64,000 nucleotides of DNA from Kudoa neothunni (taxonomy: Eukaryota > Cnidaria). Below the pieces are notes generated by a model. It was not told the origin of the DNA. It saw only the letters and a program-made list of their open reading frames with translations, and searched no databases. The first letter of the stretch is position 1; every line of letters begins with the position of its first letter. The stretch covers positions 5,208,001 through 5,272,000 of the forward strand of contig OZ199840.1 of the NCBI GenBank assembly GCA_964304625.1, written 5' to 3'. A program made the translations under genes and the position numbers. Positions 26,825 to 38,982 of this stretch are shown here, one piece after another.

Positions 26825-27100
26825 AACTTCAACACTACGAATAGTCAAGCTATTATTAATTCTCATCTATTATTATTTTCACCTCAGAATATAAGTAAAA
26901 TTTAATCAACAAAAATATTTTAATTGAATAATCTAAGAACATTTACACAAGTATATGATGGTATAAATAAAAAATCGTATGACCTGTTATCTACACAAGC
27001 GTCAATTAAACAAGCCATTATAATTAAATGATAATAATCGGATTTGTTTTAAAACTAATAATTATTAAGTTGGTTGTGAGTCACACTTATACTACACTAG

Positions 27101-27932
27101 ATGATACAGAGTGTATTATTCTTATTGTTATTGTTACCATATACAAGTAGAAAAATCTTTATGTAACTAATATCGTAGGATTTAATTGTAGATTGTGTAG
27201 AAGCCCTTATTTGCTATGAACCTGATGGCGAAACCGTTTTATATCCTGGAGTTTATGTACCAGATGTAAATGCGCCTTGTCGAATGTGTCCGTGTGGACT
27301 TTCAGAACCAATGTTCGATTCACATTGTTATAATGTATCGTGTTATAATCGTAGACGTCGTCAAAGCAATTATTCTATAAAACACTGTTGTATAGCACAT
27401 ACGATGACGAGTAAATATTTTGTATCGATTGCTGCAAATTTTCCTCGCATTCTTACTTAACATTTAATTAAGGCGGTGCGTCAGAAATGAGTTCTTACAA
27501 AAGTCTCAGTGCTACGGCTGATACGGAAGAAAGTGATTCCAGGACGTTTTATATTACAATTCTTGTAATTATTGGGGTGCTCTTGTTTATCTCTTTGCTT
27601 TGTTATGAATATATGTGTAGAAAAGATGGGTCAAATTCAAACGGTAATCCACATTCACATAATATTATCGAAATATTCTAATTAAAGTGTTGAAATTTAT
27701 TATTTTTTATAATGAAATCGTAGAATCTCCAGATATACAAATGCCGTCGCAGAACGCTAACGTTTTCGAATTAAGGCGACTGTCTCCTAATGATTTATCC
27801 TATGAGCCAAAACCTCCTCCATATACTGATTCTGATGAAATCCAAGAACCAAGTATTCGTGACCCTCTAAATATCGCAAACAGATTGGATGGATCCAACA
27901 GAAAGCCTCCGCCTAAATATCAAGCTGTTTAA
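27101..27932 (+). CDS. Type I membrane protein, short Cys-rich ectodomain, PPxY tail
   Basis: Four exons close in frame: 27101-27146, 27192-27410, 27473-27643, 27724-27932 (214 aa). Exon 1 is a signal peptide (MIQSVLFLLLLLLPYTN). Exon 2 is a compact Cys-rich domain with CRMCPCG and SHCYNVSC, reminiscent of a short von Willebrand C module, then a furin-like RRRRQS and a CC pair. Exon 3 holds a transmembrane helix (FYITILVIIGVLLFISLLCY) and a basic stop-transfer. Exon 4 is a cytosolic tail with PPPY and PPKY, the PPxY class that binds WW domains of Nedd4-type ligases or YAP. The layout recalls DGCR2/IDD-like or other PPxY adaptor receptors, but I cannot name an ortholog. It should sit at the cell surface or in endosomes (inference). 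The three introns are 45-80 bp, phase 1 throughout. Confidence 0.75.
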
Positions 27933-30900
27933 ATCTCTTGTCTCATTCATTTTGTTGTTGACGTTTTAATGTAATTATGAAATTGAAATCGTATTGTCAT
28001 TTTATTTTTTTGAAAAATATCTTCTTTTTAATTTAATAATAATATTGTAAAATTTTTATGTTTATATGTTAATTTCGATAATTTATGATAATTAGTGCAA
28101 ATATTTTATGTTTGTTTATTAGCACGAGATCTCAGCTTTGACGCGTAGTGAGTGATACAATTCTTTGTTTAATTTCATTTAAATTTAAAATGAATTAAAG
28201 AAGAGATTGCATCTCCCTGATGTTCTGTTTAAAGATTTATTCAAAAATAATTTAGAACTATTCAAGTGGTTATATTTATCAAGAAACCTATTGAAAATAA
28301 TCTTCATAAGTTAAAATTAGATTTCACATAAAACATGTACACATAATTATTTAAAGTAATGCGAATAATTTAAAGCATTGTAGTAATATATTTTGTATAA
28401 AGTTTTGTGTTAATTTTTATTTATACATTTGAAATTTTATAAAATTAATTTAAAATAGTTATGCAGAGATAATTGTTGTATATTATCTAATAAGAATGTT
28501 TATTATCATTATTTATAATTAACAGAAGTATACTTACTTCAGTAAAAAAATATATATACTAAAAATCAATCTTTTATATCTAAATATAAAAGCATCAGCT
28601 TCTTATATTCGTAGATATGGAATATTATTGAAAATGGGAAGTTGACGCATGCACAAAAAATTGATCGATTTAGGCACATTGATTGTATCAAGCCTTTGTT
28701 GGCAAATCGGATAAAAATTAAATTTTTAAATTTTATTTGAATATGGATTGAAATTTTTACATGGCTAAGACTTAAGACACATATAAATAGGATTTTAAAT
28801 TAATTTTCATTGTATTCTGTTATTTATTTGATGATACTGGCTGATAAACTATTTTTTGAGTATTTTAACTTTTTTGATTGTTATAAATAACCACTTTACA
28901 CGATATATTATCTGAGGATAGCTAACGAATGAATGTGCCAGAAAAAGATTAAAAAATCCGGTTCATGTGGGTCGATATGGACTACGAGAGATAAATTTTA
29001 TAAAGAATTGACATTTTATCACTATTTTTTAACGGATTTTTCAGTAAATAGCAGATAATTAAAATTTATTAAAATATTCATCTAACTAAATTGGGTTCTA
29101 GTATACCTCAAGTTCTTTAGAAGGTTAAATGATTTATCCTTAACCCACTAAGAAGGCCCGAGTTGACTAAACAACTGACTTAAATGGGACCGAAAACGAC
29201 CCCAATGCAAAATTCCATATAATCAACAAATTTCAATAACAATAATGTTTTAATTAATTAACGTTTATTTTGTGTTAGAATATACAAATTAATATGACTA
29301 ATGACTGACTAATTGCTAGGTTATTTTCTCTAATGAAAAGTTTTGTTCAATCATTTCTGTCTAAATCGTTGTTAAGTTTCTGAAATGCAATATTATATTT
29401 AAAAAATGTTATATAAAACATAATAAATTTACAGTGATTGAAATTTTAATAAAAATCTATTCATTCACTTTATAAATGATATATGGATTACTATCCCTAT
29501 ATGTATTCTTGTTCTTGACTCAGATTGCGTTTTTATAAAATTTTGTATTTGTTTGTTCTAAGTGAAATTATTCGGAAACTATTCATTCTATTTAAACACA
29601 TCGTCTACCCCTAGACGAATATTATTTTAATGTTTCAAAATTTGCACATAACATTTTCATAGAAATCGAAATAATTAATAAATAGATTCTGTTATATAGT
29701 GTTACTGGCGCGTCGTAGACAAGCATTGATAATACATGTGTTGTAGGGCAAAAAATTTATCTTCACTCCGTTCCTCTCTAGCATCAAAATCGCCAAAATA
29801 AAGTGAACGTTTGATTTTGGTCTATTCCTTGAATAGCATAATTCGGCTACAAATTTTAACGATTCGTATCAAGATTCCAAAGTATTTTTAGAGATTTAGC
29901 CTTTTATTAAAAAATAGGTATGTTCAAGATTCATTCAAATCGACATCATCATAAGAAGAATCATGGTGACAACGAAAAAATTTATCTACATACCGGTAAA
30001 TGTGTATAACAGTTTTTCAGTGAAGAATAAGTTGAAACAACCTTGAGACTTTTTATTCTTGACGAGCGTATGCAGTTACACAAGGAAGTGAATTTAAAAT
30101 GTTTTCTTTTTATATCTTGATTTTTCAATAATGGATTTCACATATGTTATTTGTAAATAAAATAGTTTGTTGATATAGATTCAAAATCACTAGAATCGGA
30201 TGGTAATGATCGCTTTTAGGTAAGTCTTCAATTTCATATATGATGGAAGAGCTTTCATTGTAATTATCTTAGCTAGGCATTGCGATCTAGAACTCAAAAT
30301 TGTCACAAGAATTTGTCAGTATTTTCACATGCAAATGAATTAAATTATTCGGTTATTTCTCTTCACAATTAACTATATCCCAAATAAACTTCTATTAGAA
30401 AAATTAGTACTTAATTCCGTAAAAATCGATCATTAAGAAAGCATATGACAGATATCTAATAAATGAAAGTAAAACAGGAGAGAGAAAATAACTGAATAAA
30501 CCTCGATTGGGGTCCAATTATACTTAGAGGTTAAAAATTTAAACAAATGATCGAGAACACCGCGTTAGAAGGTTAGATTTATCTTTAATGCTACTTAACT
30601 CATTACTTCGACGAAATTACAAGTTATATCTAAACAGAATTTATTATTTTTAATAACACACTAAAATTTCAAGAGTCAAATAATTATGACCAATATATAA
30701 GATATTTTTTGGACTTTAAATTAATAAAAACTCGATTCATAGATAATTAAATATTATTTTTGTTAAAAAATATAACTAGAGAAATATTTCTCACTTACTC
30801 TCGAAAATGTTTTAAACTAATTCTAGGAAACTGGTCCGCTATAAAAACACTGGTATAAATAATATAGGTAACAAAACCAAACCTAAATGAATGAAGATCG

Positions 30901-30940
30901 ATTTGTGATTATTAAACAGATAGAAAACAACGAGCAGATG
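27933..30940. other. Spacer downstream of the PPxY gene
   Basis: Holds the 3' UTR of the preceding gene; the end was not located. At 29140-29210 a GGCCCGAG...GACCGAAAACGACCCC block resembles the piggyBac-type ends seen elsewhere in the window. No other gene seen. Confidence 0.45.
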
Positions 30941-31239
30941 GTCATCGTTTCAACATGTTTCTTTTGAATTTCATTTGGCTATTTTTTGGGCATTCAGTCC
31001 TGCTGGTGAGAAAAATATCCGGTTCAAGTTTGCCAACCATTTTTCTGAGGGGATGTTTTATATCAAGAAATTTCATAGGAGAGGATCGGATGCAATTGGT
31101 TGCCTTAAGGTTGGCTCTGATTTTCATCAGTCTAGGCACATTCATCAAAATTCACACAGCAGAATACCATAATTTACCTGTTGAAGCAACGGAAATTTAC
31201 AATAATCACTTTTTTGATTATTCTATCGATTGGTACATC

Positions 31240-32505
31240 TAAGATTCTACTGGTTGGGAATGTTTCCACCTACATACATACATATATACATCACATATAA
31301 ATTCATTCAGCGTAATGACATCACACAAAATAAAAATAATAATGATTAAACATACATTTCCAATCTTATATCTTCTAAAGGTTTTTCCAACGCAGTCTCC
31401 GAACAAATGCACATTGATTGAAACCATTTGATAGCCTTTTTCGTTCCCGGTCAATTCAGCTGGGCACCACAAGGCTATTATTTTGCCAACTAATTCTCTA
31501 TTTTTATGCACAAAATAGACAGCATCTCCGATTTGGTGGTTGGAGTTGTTAAAATAGTAGGAATCAAAATAGCGCCGAGTGACTTTTTCATTATTCTAAC
31601 GAAAGTAAAAGCACAGTGAATCTAACATATTAACAGAAAAATTACAAAATGATGCGTTACCACACAATTGTGTGATGTAAATCGGTAAAGACTTCTTTTC
31701 TATATCAAAATGAGGGAAGTGTATCAACTAATCAGACTCTTACAAACCGAATTCGACCAGTCATATTACACATGGGATTGACTAAAACACACCATCTATA
31801 GAAAACTGTGCATCAATTCAAAATGTTTACAATCAAGTGGAGGATGTGTGTGCAGTGTGAACACCTAGAAAATGTGAAAATAAGCGATACCCAGTAAACA
31901 CTTTTCAATAAAATTAATTTCCTTATCAATTAATTGATAATGAAACTCAACTCAAAAGGTCTCTGTAGAAACTCGGGTAATAAAACAATACTTGAGGTAT
32001 GAAGTTTTTAAATTGGTTTGATCTGAAGGATGCTATCGCTGACAACTCGGTGAGAAACATTCCAGGGTTGATTTCGTAGATTTTTCGAGATTGAGTGTGT
32101 TCGAGGTTTTCACAGTGATTACATATTAGAAACACACATTCATTGAATTCGGAATTGAAGAGACTAAACAAAGCGTCCACTGAGTGGAATGGTATCGGTG
32201 GAATTACGTATTTAGGGGGTAATTATCTGAAGACTTTTTGAAACGATTAATTACAGGTATAGTCTTCCAATCGTTGATTGATTGACATATTGAGTCCAGG
32301 TTACAATTTTTATTCATCTCATACGATTGTTTATCCTCGGTTGTTGGTTGATTGGTTTTCGATTCCAAATTGATGTTTTCTGCCTCACATTTTGGATTCA
32401 TAAATTCATGATAATCCTTTCTGAATGAATCCACAAGATTTTTGAAGATGATTTCTTTTGAGTTGGTGCGATGTTTTGTTCGGCAATGGTTTCCTTGGTT
32501 AAATG
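31240..32505 (-). CDS. Candidate multi-exon gene, product not recognised
   Basis: Several minus-strand stretches look coding but I could not close one model. The most convincing are about 32505-32245 (HCRTKHRTNSKEIIFKNLVD then an acidic/polar stretch), about 32210-31955 (IPPIPFHSVDALFSLFNSEF and CVFLICNHCENLEH), and about 31590-31330 (RRYFDSYYFNNSN, HQIGDAVYFVHKNRELVGKI, IALWCPAE). The last resembles part of a BAH domain, in which a GD-x-VY strand is followed by a strand like ARI-x(n)-W. Splice phases between the first two can be matched with an intron of about 100 bp; later joins are unclear. This may be a real but diverged gene or a pseudogene. Confidence 0.3.
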
Positions 32506-32872
32506 CTATTTATTTATTTATTTATTTAGAAAAAAGTTCTGATTAATTCTGCAATAGAAAATATAGTTGGAATTGTGATATTGGCTAGCCGTGATCGTAT
32601 CTCACCTCTTAGAATAATCTCTAAAGTAATCAAGACATATCGATCGATACTTAAATCTGGCTGTTAATTAAGTGTCTATGATAGTAGACATTGTAGTAAT
32701 GAAAGTGAAACAAAAATTATGTTAAACCGAAATGAGCATTGTTCATTTGTATAAAGAGTAATTTGAGTGTTTGAATTATAGTGGTTATTTTGAAGAGTGA
32801 ATGTTGGCCAACGATGTATATAATACATTAATTAAACGGAAAAAATACTGGTGTCATTAAAGAAAATATTTG

Positions 32873-33154
32873 ATGGCAGTTTGGATGTGGTTGTATTTGG
32901 TTGTCTAACTATGGGTGAAATCTAAATATTTTTATCAGTTATTTAGACAGAATCAAAATATTATTGATAACACCAGTGAAAGTAGTAGTGGTTGTAGTAT
33001 ACCGTGGTGGATATATGAGGTGGATTGGGAGGATTCCAATGTAACTGATTATTATTGTTGCGAAGTTGTGAACGATTTTGACAGGCAGTATTTCGGTCCA
33101 TCACTACAATTGGAGTTGATATTTATGAATAAATTGTCAATTACTATTAATTAA
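32873..33154 (+). CDS. Candidate small secreted or membrane-anchored protein (2 exons)
   Basis: Exon 1 (32873-32902) encodes MAVWMWLYLV, a short hydrophobic start. A 36-bp GT-AG intron leads in phase 0 to exon 2 (32939-33154), which encodes a polar, acidic, aromatic-rich segment with SGCSIPWWIYEVDWED and TDYYCCEVVNDFDRQYFGPS. Total 81 aa. Its composition is unlike chance AT-rich ORFs, but no family is recognised and the hydrophobic start is short for a signal peptide. It could instead be an internal exon of a larger gene. Confidence 0.3.
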
Positions 33155-35039
33155 AAAAATATTGTTATGATTAAAATTGAACGTGAAAATGAGAAAAACT
33201 TCATATTTATAATAGAAATAATTTAATTGAATGTTCTACCTTGGAAATTTAACAATAGATCGAAGGTATAGAAAATGTTGCACTAATCTCCAATCTATGA
33301 CTGTCGATATTTTTGTTTTTTCCAACGACTCAGTACGATTGTGAGCCAGCCCAAATTTCAATCCAGTTTTTGAATTAAGCTCTTAACTGGTCACACAGTT
33401 GGCGTAACAGCAACTTCGGGCGAACTATGTGGTTTTTTAACCACCTACCAAACAGTTGTAATAGATCAATTATATAGATATATAATTGAATAAAGTATTA
33501 TCGTGGTCAAAACTTATTTAAAATAATATAAAAAATTCAAAATTATTTATAAATAATTGAGGAAATTATTTCAATCGAGTTTAATAGCAATAATCGCTAT
33601 TCAGCCTTAAATCTCATGTAGCAATTCCCACAGGTTTTGTGAAAAATTAATCCTCTAAATTAAGCTTCTTTATGAGAAACTGATTAAAATAATAACATTA
33701 AACTGTTTTGGCAGTTGGCTCAATTTAATCAAATACGATTTAAACGGTCAGCACAATCATTTGTGTGATTTAAATTACAACAATTTAATCAAATTTTATT
33801 GTTGTATATTCCTATTAATACGTGATACTGTGTGAAGATTAGGCGATATTACCAACATTCGAACTAATTACAATTATATGATTTAATGAATCGACCATAG
33901 ATTATTTTTCTTGGGAATAATAAGCTCACATGAGATTGAGTTTTTAGTATTCTTATTATTATTATGTCGTAATATAAATATACTTACACATATATATGAA
34001 TGTGTATATTTTTGTAAAAAAAACGTTCGATTAATTTTAAAATACGCTCTAATAATTATCCAAATAATCTACTTACAGGGGTGTGGAAAATTCACATTTT
34101 TATCGTTAATTTGACGATGTTTGAAGAAAAATATGATAAGTTTTCGCTTACCCACATATTTCAGTTATTGAAATTTTGTTTCATTTACCTACCTAATAAT
34201 GTAAAAATTAATTAATTTTAAAATAGACTTAGTAAAATTTTGCGCGTTATGCTTAAAATAAAGGAATGATTGGTTGTTATTGATTGTTGCTTGAAACTGA
34301 CAAATCTCTCACCTTATTAATTCTTATTCAATCATTGAATATATTTAACTTCACAAATCAATCAAATATTATATAATAACTTAATAGTATTTATTCTCAT
34401 CATCAGTCTATGTGCAATTATTCTCGTATAATCCTCCAATTAGTAACTCAATAAATCGTTATCTAATAAGTTGATTGAATTGACAATTAAAAATATTATT
34501 GTTTATTTTAAAAATTATTTTAAAAATTATTTTAAAAATTAATTTTAGGTGGCAAATAAGGCATCACCACTACCAAATTCTCTTACAGATAAAACACCCC
34601 TTACACCTCACAATTGAAGTATACACGCCTTAAATACTTTTATTGAAATTGTATTTAAAAGTTTGAAGTATCCAGTTTCAAACTTACAACATCGTACTAT
34701 GAACATATTGATAATTTACGCATTGTTACAGCAGTCGTTGGTATTTCCTGATTTTAGTCTTCTAATGTAACTAAATTGTTTCATTTAATCTCGGTGAGAT
34801 TAATTATAAGCCTATAAATTAGATTAATTCGAGTATTAACGTTAACCACAGATTAAAACAAAATACCTTTGTCAGGAGTATTAGGTCCTCATTACTTTTT
34901 ATTATTTTCAGTTGATTGAGCAGTCTAGTTACTTTATGGGAAGGGAATATTAGCGTGATAAATGATATTCAAGTTTCGCGAATTTTCTCTAAATTGTTTC
35001 TTGCGCTTGAGAGCAAAAGAAGGTGGAAATAATTAAATA
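33155..35039. other. Spacer
   Basis: No gene. At 34502-34548 a 13-bp unit (about ATTATTTTAAAAA) is repeated three to four times in tandem. Confidence 0.5.
34502..34548. repeat. Short tandem repeat, 13-bp unit
   Basis: Three to four copies of an A/T-only unit in head-to-tail order. Confidence 0.8.
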
Positions 35040-36290
35040 CAGTCGAACCTCGCCTCGATTATCCGGAAAATTTAGGACCAGCGAATGTCTCTCCGGTTAA
35101 TCGAACATAAACTATAACACCTGTTCATGCGTTTTTTTTAATTTCTAGTTAAATGATTGTTTATTTGGTAAATAAAAAATTTTGTACTATTTATGAAGTA
35201 AAATATTTTAACTTCTGCCAATTTAATCAAAAATGTTGGCACACCTATCAACTAAGAATATAGAGACTTAAAGGAGAAACAGTACGTAATTAAGACAGTT
35301 TTTACAAATATGGATATAGAGGAATAACCCACTTTTTTAGATATTCGATAATTAATTTTTGTTTAATATTCATACAGGCATGGGTTCAGATTTAATTAAA
35401 TTTGTATATGACTGAATGTCTGACTTAAATTATAAATGATAAATTTATTAGTAAATAACCTAGAAATATTTTTGTTTGAAATATTGCATTGATATATATA
35501 TACATGAAACGTTGTATATGCCGCATATATAATGATGTGATCTGCTTTTATCCGGAAATACGATTACAGCAGTGTATGGATCGTACGCAATTGTTAAAAA
35601 TTTACTTATTTATTATTTAATATGTTTTAATTCAAATTTAAATAGATAATTAAATACAACATAGATCATTTGTCGATAAATAATTGATTTTCAACAAAAT
35701 ATTAAGGTTGGAAACGTATTGTATGGAGTTAACACAAAAATGACTCGAGCGCAGGGCTTAATCTGAACTTTGCAAAAAATAATGGATGGAGCGTTAATTT
35801 TAGTGAAACAAAACCACCTTAAACTACCAAAAAACTCGAAATTATAAAGTTTTACGAGTTCATATTATATAATAAAGATGCTAAGTTCCAAGCGATGGAA
35901 ATATTTGTCAATAAAATAGCACGATAATAAAAAGGTTTAAATGACCAGTTCCATTCTTGTGGTTTTTCTTGGAAAATAGAATAGACAGCTCACTATTTCT
36001 AAGAGAAATTTATTTTTTATTATTTCTCGGCTATTTCGTAACCTACAATGAATATATTTGTCTAATGTAACACTGCTACTTACCTTCGAACCTAGCCAAT
36101 GTGCTACAGCCTGTTATAGCCACTGGATCGTGGAATTGTTAAAGTTTTAAAATGATGCACAAAAGAAACCAAATGGCGTCATCCATACATCAGATCGGAT
36201 TTCAAGATATTGACTACATTGTAACTAATGCATTGGATGTTATTCATTCGACAATCAAATTATGGGAATACATTAAAACGGAAAACAATA

Positions 36291-36741
36291 CTAACTAACT
36301 AACTAACTAACTAATTAATTAACTAACTAACTAACTAACTAAACTAATTAACTAACTAACTAACTAACTAATTAACTAACTAACTAACTAACTAACTAAT
36401 TAATTAACTAACTAACTAACTAATTAATTAACTAATTAATTAACTAACTAACTAATTAACTAACTAACTAATTAATTAACTAATTAATTAACTAACTAAC
36501 TAATTAACTAACTAACTAATTAATTAACTAACTAACTAACTAACTAATTAATTAACTAACTAACTAACTAATTAATTAACTAATTAATTAACTAACTAAC
36601 TAACTAATTAATTAACTAACTAACTAACTAACTAACTAATTAATTAACTAACTAACTAAACTAACTAATTAATTAACTAACTAACTAATTAATTAACTAA
36701 CTAACTAACTAATTAATTAACTAACTAACTAATTAATTAAT

Positions 36742-36772
<31 letters not shown>

Positions 36773-36958
36773 TTAATTAACTAACTAACTAACTAACTAA
36801 TTAATTAACTAACTAACTAACTAATTAATTAACTAACTAACTAACTAACTAACTAATTAATTAACTAATTAATTAACTAACTAACTAACTAACTAATTAA
36901 TTAACTAACTAACTAACTAACTAATTAATTAACTAATTAATTAACTAATTAACTAACT
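36291..36958. repeat. CTAA/TTAA tetranucleotide satellite
   Basis: An uninterrupted run of about 668 bp of four-base units, mostly CTAA with pairs or short groups of TTAA at irregular spacing, plus two one-base slips near 36340 and 36659. It lies inside the Tigger coding remnant. Confidence 0.98.
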
Positions 36959-36961
36959 GCT

Positions 36962-37219
36962 TTAGGAATCATTTTTCCTCTCTGAAAATCCACTAAATGA
37001 TGATTCCTATGATGTTCCTGATGCTGATCAATTTAAACATGACATCATTGAGCTGATTGAAGAGGAGAAATCATTAGAATTAACGAATCCTATTGAAGAA
37101 ACTCATCAAAGCTACACAGTCGACACCTCTGATATTTTTACAACATCAGATTTTCCTGATTTTGACATGGTTGATGACGACTCTGATTATATTGATAAAG
37201 TTATTATATTAATTGGCTA
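36962..37219 (+). pseudogene. Acidic C-terminal tail of the Tigger transposase
   Basis: An open frame to TAA at 37217 encodes ESFFLSENPLNDDSYDVPDA, later IIELIEEEKSLELTN and FPDFDMVDDDSDYIDKV. Acidic C-terminal tails are usual in pogo-group transposases. It follows the satellite directly, so it is no longer joined to its upstream domain. Confidence 0.5.
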
Positions 37220-37498
37220 ACTCAATATTTGAACATTTTTTTAAACCAAAAAATATTGAACGATATTTTAATAAAAAAAGGTATACAAGTTAGTTTGTGC
37301 TCCAAATAAAATTATTATTGATTATATTATCAACAGAAAACTGTTATTTTAGCGCTGGACACATGCGCCATTCGAATGTGTCCAGCGCAAAAATGAATGC
37401 AACGCAGTGGTTTTCATCTTCCCAATTTCTACGTTACATCCATACACTACTGTAAATAGTTCATCCGGTTTCCGGATAATCAAACATTTATCGACACG

Positions 37499-38982
37499 TA
37501 ATGTCAATAAAATCCAAATTAAATTTAAAATTTTATAGTTATTTTTAATAACATATTTTGAAGTTACTGACGTATATTATTTAAAGTATGTGTAAAATTT
37601 CAAACGGAGATCAAAAAGGAGCGTAGGATAATATGTGCTCTAATCAAGATTGGTTAAAAGTAGATTTTAAATATTGGCTAGATCAGGATGCTAAGGACAG
37701 AAATTCCAACTAGCGCAAATGTTGGACGAATTCATTCATTAATGAACACAGTAAAAAATAAACAAACTAACTCATTAAAGGTTTAAAACTGTAAAATGTA
37801 AACTTATCGCAAAGCAGTTGATCAGAAGAAATAATAATACGTGTTTGAGTTCGCATCCAACAAATAATCTGATACATGATGTGAACCAACGATACCTTGA
37901 GCGCTTGAAAAATACATCAAACTTGTTAATTGAAGGGTTGTGAAGATGATTCAATTGACGAGAATAATTAGAAAACGCGTTTAAAATAAGAATTTTTGTT
38001 ATTTCAATAATATTATTGTGTTGTCTTTGCGATCTTATTTTTTCTAAGAGTCCAACCCAACCTTGGGGCTTTTCCGATATGCTCATTGGACGCCCTGGTT
38101 GAAACGTTTAGTACGCACATTTTCTGAGATCCTGAGGGAATTACATATTAATGGTTACCTATTGTATAGCAGCGCCTTCCGATTTATTTTAGTTTCCTCA
38201 AATAATAAATGATAGAAGCGATAATATATTTAATGTTTTGACTTTTTTCTTGTCTTTTCTACAAATAATTGAGTAGAGATTTAATATTTTGGCGAAAATA
38301 TCCAATATATAATGCGCGTAGGCGTGCGCTATTAAATGTTGTAATTAGGTTTTCATTATAAATTTAAATATTTTATGAAGAAAATAAACAATTGAGTTCA
38401 ACTTTAATGTAAAGTTTTAGTTTATATAATTTTTGAATGCAAATTGATATTAACTAAAAGCATAAAAATTAAAGCCAATGCAATAAATAAATCCGAAAAA
38501 GCTAATTTGACGAAAATCAAACCGAAATTTTTATTTATCTTTAAATTTATTAAAAAATTAAAATAATAAAATTATTGAGATTTCGACACATCTTAAACCT
38601 TAAAACATTTAACATCATATTTAAATAATATATTTTGTAAATTACGTCCGAAATATGCTTTACGTTATGATTTTTTCGTTCATTCAAAGTATGAATCTCC
38701 AATAGTAAAGACCTACTCTAAAAAATGTTTTGTTAAGCTGAAACTTTAATATTGGAATTAATTTTAAAACACTTGTTACAGGTTTTGCTGAATAAAATAT
38801 ATAATTTTTTATTAAACAAGTTATGTTGAATAATCTAAATAAATAAAGTAGTTGACAGAATTGAATTGCAGGAAAATAAAAATACTCTAAGCAAAGGAAA
38901 TAATACTTGATGAAATATGTTTTAAATGATGAACAACTTAGTAACCTATTTTAAGTATGGTTATTTTCAAAATCTACCCCAT
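37499..38982. other. Spacer
   Basis: No supported gene. The minus-strand ORF at 38086-37775 shows no domain and no splice partner. Probably contains the 3' UTR of the minus-strand gene ending at 38983. Confidence 0.45.

Larger units (their letters stand above)
21718..27100. other. Long spacer
   Basis: No supported gene. An 85-codon ORF at 23017-23274 has no recognisable motif. CCCT-NNN-GGGAWCAAC motifs at about 22589 and 23457, in direct orientation, resemble piggyBac-type ends. TA microsatellites lie at about 24974-25016 and 25394-25408, and a CA run at 26804-26824. Confidence 0.5.
35040..37498 (+). mobile_element. Decayed Tigger/pogo element carrying a satellite array
   Basis: The left end starts CAGTCGAACCTCGCCTCGAT then TATCCGGAAAA, next to TA at 35038-35039. 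The right end is an imperfect inverse copy (GGATAATC ... TCGACACG), next to TA at 37499-37500. A further inverted pair joins TTATCCGGAAA / TTACAGCAGTGTATGGAT near 35551-35580 with 37438-37482. Transposase remains occur on the + strand: EIIKFYEFILYN and KFQAMEIFVNKIA (about 35840-35935), YPLDRGIVKVLK-like PLDxG motif (about 36110-36150), and DYIVTNALDVIHSTIKLWEY (36211-36270), as in Tigger C-terminal regions. After the satellite an acidic 80-codon tail (36962-37219) remains open. Several stops and shifts break the rest. This is a plain DNA transposon of the pogo group. Confidence 0.7.

Noticed and set aside
10714-27410. Joining the 10.7-kb signal-peptide exon to the PPxY membrane protein exon at 27192
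   Set aside because: Phases match, but the intron would be 16 kb and span another gene. A local signal-peptide exon at 27101 fits better.
30942-31242. Region open in two plus frames and one minus frame (ORFs of 62-95 codons)
   Set aside because: Three overlapping open frames conflict, none carries a recognised motif, and none joins cleanly to neighbouring exons. Left out as a gene, though it may hide an exon.
37775-38086. 103-codon minus-strand ORF
   Set aside because: No domain; other frames in the same stretch are equally unconvincing.
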